Source of the DNA: Eretmocerus hayati
Lineage: Eukaryota; Arthropoda; Insecta; Hymenoptera; Aphelinidae
Direction: 5' to 3'
DNA length: 64,000 nt
NCBI GenBank assembly: GCA_029851415.1
Contig: CM056742.1
Coordinates: 155,253,121-155,317,120 of the forward strand
Below, one piece after another: positions 62,602 through 64,000 of this stretch (the stretch's first letter is position 1; each line of letters begins with the position of its first letter). The notes below the pieces were generated by a model. It worked only from the letters and a program-made list of their open reading frames with translations, was not told the origin of the DNA and did no database searches. Position numbers and translations under genes: made by a program.

Positions 62602-62621
62602 TGGTAACCCGCGACGTGATT
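62602..62621 (+). promoter_or_regulatory. Primer-binding site (tRNA-Trp type)
   Basis: TGGTAACCCGCGACGTGATT lies one base after LTR1. It differs at two positions from the complement of the eukaryotic tRNA-Trp 3' end, TGGTGACCCCGACGTGATTT over its first 19 bases. Downstream bases (ACGCAAC and GGAGTCAGA by 62655) also match the complement of the tRNA-Trp body. Confidence 0.75.
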
Positions 62622-62904
62622 GAAACGCAACTTTCATGGAGTCAGATCAGTCTGAAGCATATACTCATTGCGAGTACGCTGAGTAAAACCTTCCCTCTCT
62701 TCACATTTGACCTTTAGCTAAGCGCCGTTGTCCACAACACGCAGATAGCCTCGAAGCATCGACTCGGCACTGCACGTGAGACACGGTAGTTCGGTGTCAC
62801 GATGAATTCGCTCTCGGCATTTGCAGCTATAATGCGGGGCCATGGAAGAGATGAAAGTGCAATTTGAATATCAATTAAAATCATCCCTTGAACGCTATGG
62901 CTCT

Positions 62905-62921
62905 GAAGCGGGGGGAGTGGC
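62905..62921 (+). promoter_or_regulatory. Polypurine tract
   Basis: GAAGCGGGGGGAGTGGC directly precedes the TG of LTR2, the place where plus-strand DNA synthesis is primed in LTR elements. Two pyrimidines and a T make it imperfect. Confidence 0.65.
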
Positions 62922-63198
62922 TGTGGGGTACATAATACCTCACATGCGCAATAGATGGATGACAGATCCAGCTCCTTTCCCGCAATCGACGGCTCAAGAC
63001 CTCGATTAGTATATAAGAGCGCATAAGTGCTTCATTGCCAAGCGTCCAGGGCACCACCTGCAACACCAGCCCTGCTGATGAGTCCGGTTACGATGAATAA
63101 CCAGGTTGCAGGTGGAGGACGAAACGCATGAGAACCTTCTGCTCGAGCGTAGTAGAATCATTCATTAGTAGTGGATAAGCCATCAGCTTGTTCCTACA
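62922..63198 (+). repeat. LTR2 of the retrozyme (277 bp)
   Basis: Same TG...CA ends and order of motifs as LTR1, with an extra TAA in the stem II loop of its ribozyme. It is followed by ACGA, the target duplication. Confidence 0.9.
63042..63127 (+). ncRNA. Hammerhead ribozyme, LTR2 copy (intact)
   Basis: Stem III GCG(U)/(A)CGC; cleavage triplet GUC with the scissile bond after C63046; stem I 63047-63052 with 63069-63074; loop 1 63053-63068; core CUGAUGA 63075-63081; stem II GUCC 63082-63085 with GGAC 63117-63120, extended by a GGTTA/TAACC hairpin (63086-63102); core GAAA 63121-63124. A bulge at 63103-63116 lies on the 3' side of stem II. Its GTTGCAGGTGG (63105-63115) is the exact complement of CCACCTGCAAC in loop 1 (63054-63064). 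All core nucleotides are canonical. The open stem III makes it type III. Confidence 0.93.
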
Positions 63199-63318
63199 AC
63201 GAATCTATCGGAGCGCCATCTATCACACATGCATAACCATGCATAGGAACAGCTTGAAATATTTCGGAGGCGCCCCAGCCCAGAGCGCACTGGTGTGAAC
63301 TGTCCGAACGTTCGTTAG

Positions 63319-63448
63319 AGTGCGTCCACAAATGGAGCGCGCGCGCTGCCCCCATGCTCCCGTGCGGCTCCCGGCGCGCGCGCTGGGAGCTGCGGGGGGG
63401 GGGGGGGGGCATGGGGGCCGCGCGCGCGCTCCATTTGTGGACGCACGC
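63319..63448. mobile_element. 130-bp palindromic element with TTAG duplication
   Basis: GTGCGTCCACAAATGGAGCG at the left is matched by its inverse at the right. TTAG flanks both sides (63315-63318 and 63449-63452). The equivalent place in the left arm of the host foldback lacks the insertion, which shows the empty site. The centre has a 16-nt G run (63394-63409). Confidence 0.8.
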
Positions 63449-63520
63449 TTAGATTTGGGTCGCACTGGGGCGCTCTGGAGCGCTCCAGTGCGCCCCGAAC
63501 TGTATAGTCGAATAAACCTA

Positions 63521-64000
63521 CTGCTCGATGTTCACACCCCGTCCTGGTTTTTGCTAACTAGACTTCGAATTTTTAGACATAAAAGAGCTCATTCAATTAG
63601 AAATTTCAATACACAAGCGGGTTGCTATCTGATTTTGGCTGGAATTGTTAGGTTGTTGAGTAATGAGTAGGAATAGGTGAGGCACCACCGCGTTGGGCCA
63701 TGTATTGCCTTCTCATTTTTCTCGTTCCCCATCAGTGAACGGAATGTTATAAGATTTTGTTTGGCCTCATAAAGTGAGATTTGGAAGGTGAGAAGCTAGC
63801 TGGGCAACATATCCAATTCCAATAAAAGCGTATAAACAATAATTCCGCTCTCAGGATCATTGCGTGTAGCCGCAACCTGAAAGTACGCCGGTGCGTGTCG
63901 GGTTGCGGTTTTGCGGGGACTCCGGACTGGACTCAACATTTTCATCACTCATTGTTATCTAGATAACATTATGCCAACTTCGCTTAAACTTTTGAACTTG
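63521..64000. other. Spacer at window end, no gene seen
   Basis: No gene or repeat boundary recognised in this AT-rich stretch. Confidence 0.35.

Larger units (their letters stand above)
62327..63198 (+). mobile_element. LTR retrozyme: non-autonomous LTR element with hammerhead ribozymes
   Basis: 872 bp in all. Two direct LTRs start TGTGGGGTAC and end TTCCTACA. An ACGA duplication flanks the element (62323-62326 and 63199-63202). A primer-binding site follows LTR1 directly, and a purine-rich tract precedes LTR2. The 321-bp interior has no frame of useful length, so reverse transcriptase and integrase must come from another element, by the PBS and LTR features probably of the Ty3/Gypsy type. 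Each LTR contains a hammerhead ribozyme motif. This is the plan of plant retrozymes, which spread as ribozyme-made circular RNAs. The LTRs differ by 11 substitutions and one 3-bp indel (about 4%), so the insertion is not brand new. The coordinates and termini are directly visible; mobility and circular RNA are inferred. Confidence 0.9.
62150..63520. mobile_element. TA-flanked foldback element hosting two nested insertions
   Basis: TA (62150-62151) is followed by GGTTTATTCGATTATGCAGTT and the other end reads AACTGTATAGTCGAATAAACC then TA (63519-63520). The arms stay alike inward through GGGCGCACTGG, CCCAGTGCG and GAACGTTCGGACAGTTCACA to the apex, where the LTR element is inserted. Removing the two insertions leaves about 365 bp. 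A TA duplication fits Tc1/mariner-type MITEs. It has no transposase. Confidence 0.75.

Overview
The window looks like nuclear DNA of an insect. Genes are split by GT-AG introns, it is AT-rich, it carries a head-to-head pair of EcKinase-like genes of the type expanded in insects, and it has a muscle PDZ gene of the Zasp/ALP type. Small inverted-repeat transposons are very dense. I cannot name the species. Open frames that begin at TTG or GTG were trimmed to the first plausible ATG.

Layout. 1-4370: AT-rich non-coding DNA with degenerate repeats. 4371-11896: a TPR-MYND-SET gene (SMYD4-like, + strand) in four clear exons and one probable last exon. 13026-14231 (-) and 15884-17089 (+): two intronless EcKinase-like paralogues facing apart, with matching promoters and a nearly identical central segment. 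19560-22440: a decayed non-LTR retrotransposon ORF1 carrying a 1.2-kb foldback element. 23077-23829: a TIR element. 26090-27400: two opposed arrays of a 30-bp minisatellite. 32611-33439: a TTAA-flanked TIR element. 35237-54825: a Zasp66/67-like PDZ gene (+). Twelve exons keep compatible splice phases (726 codons), with two alternative 3' ends that read through donor sites. One alternative end encodes an acidic TDL-repeat region and a C-terminal hydrophobic segment. 55160-62150: mostly non-coding, with foldback elements and a two-hairpin element that also occurs at 51354-51571.

The standout is at 62327-63198. An 872-bp element has 274/277-bp direct LTRs (TG...CA), a primer-binding site matching tRNA-Trp, a polypurine tract and a 4-bp ACGA target duplication, but no room for a protein. 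Each LTR holds a type III hammerhead ribozyme just downstream of a TATA box. This is retrozyme architecture with full LTR-retrotransposon signals. Loop 1 of each ribozyme is perfectly complementary over 11 nt to an internal bulge of stem II. The downstream ribozyme has the standard GUC cleavage triplet and the upstream one has GCC. The element sits near the apex of a TA-flanked foldback element (62150-63520), which also carries a third, 130-bp palindromic insertion with its own TTAG duplication.

The protein genes have no evident shared pathway: a methyltransferase-like protein, two probable small-molecule kinases and a probable Z-disc scaffold. No tRNA, rRNA or CRISPR array was seen.
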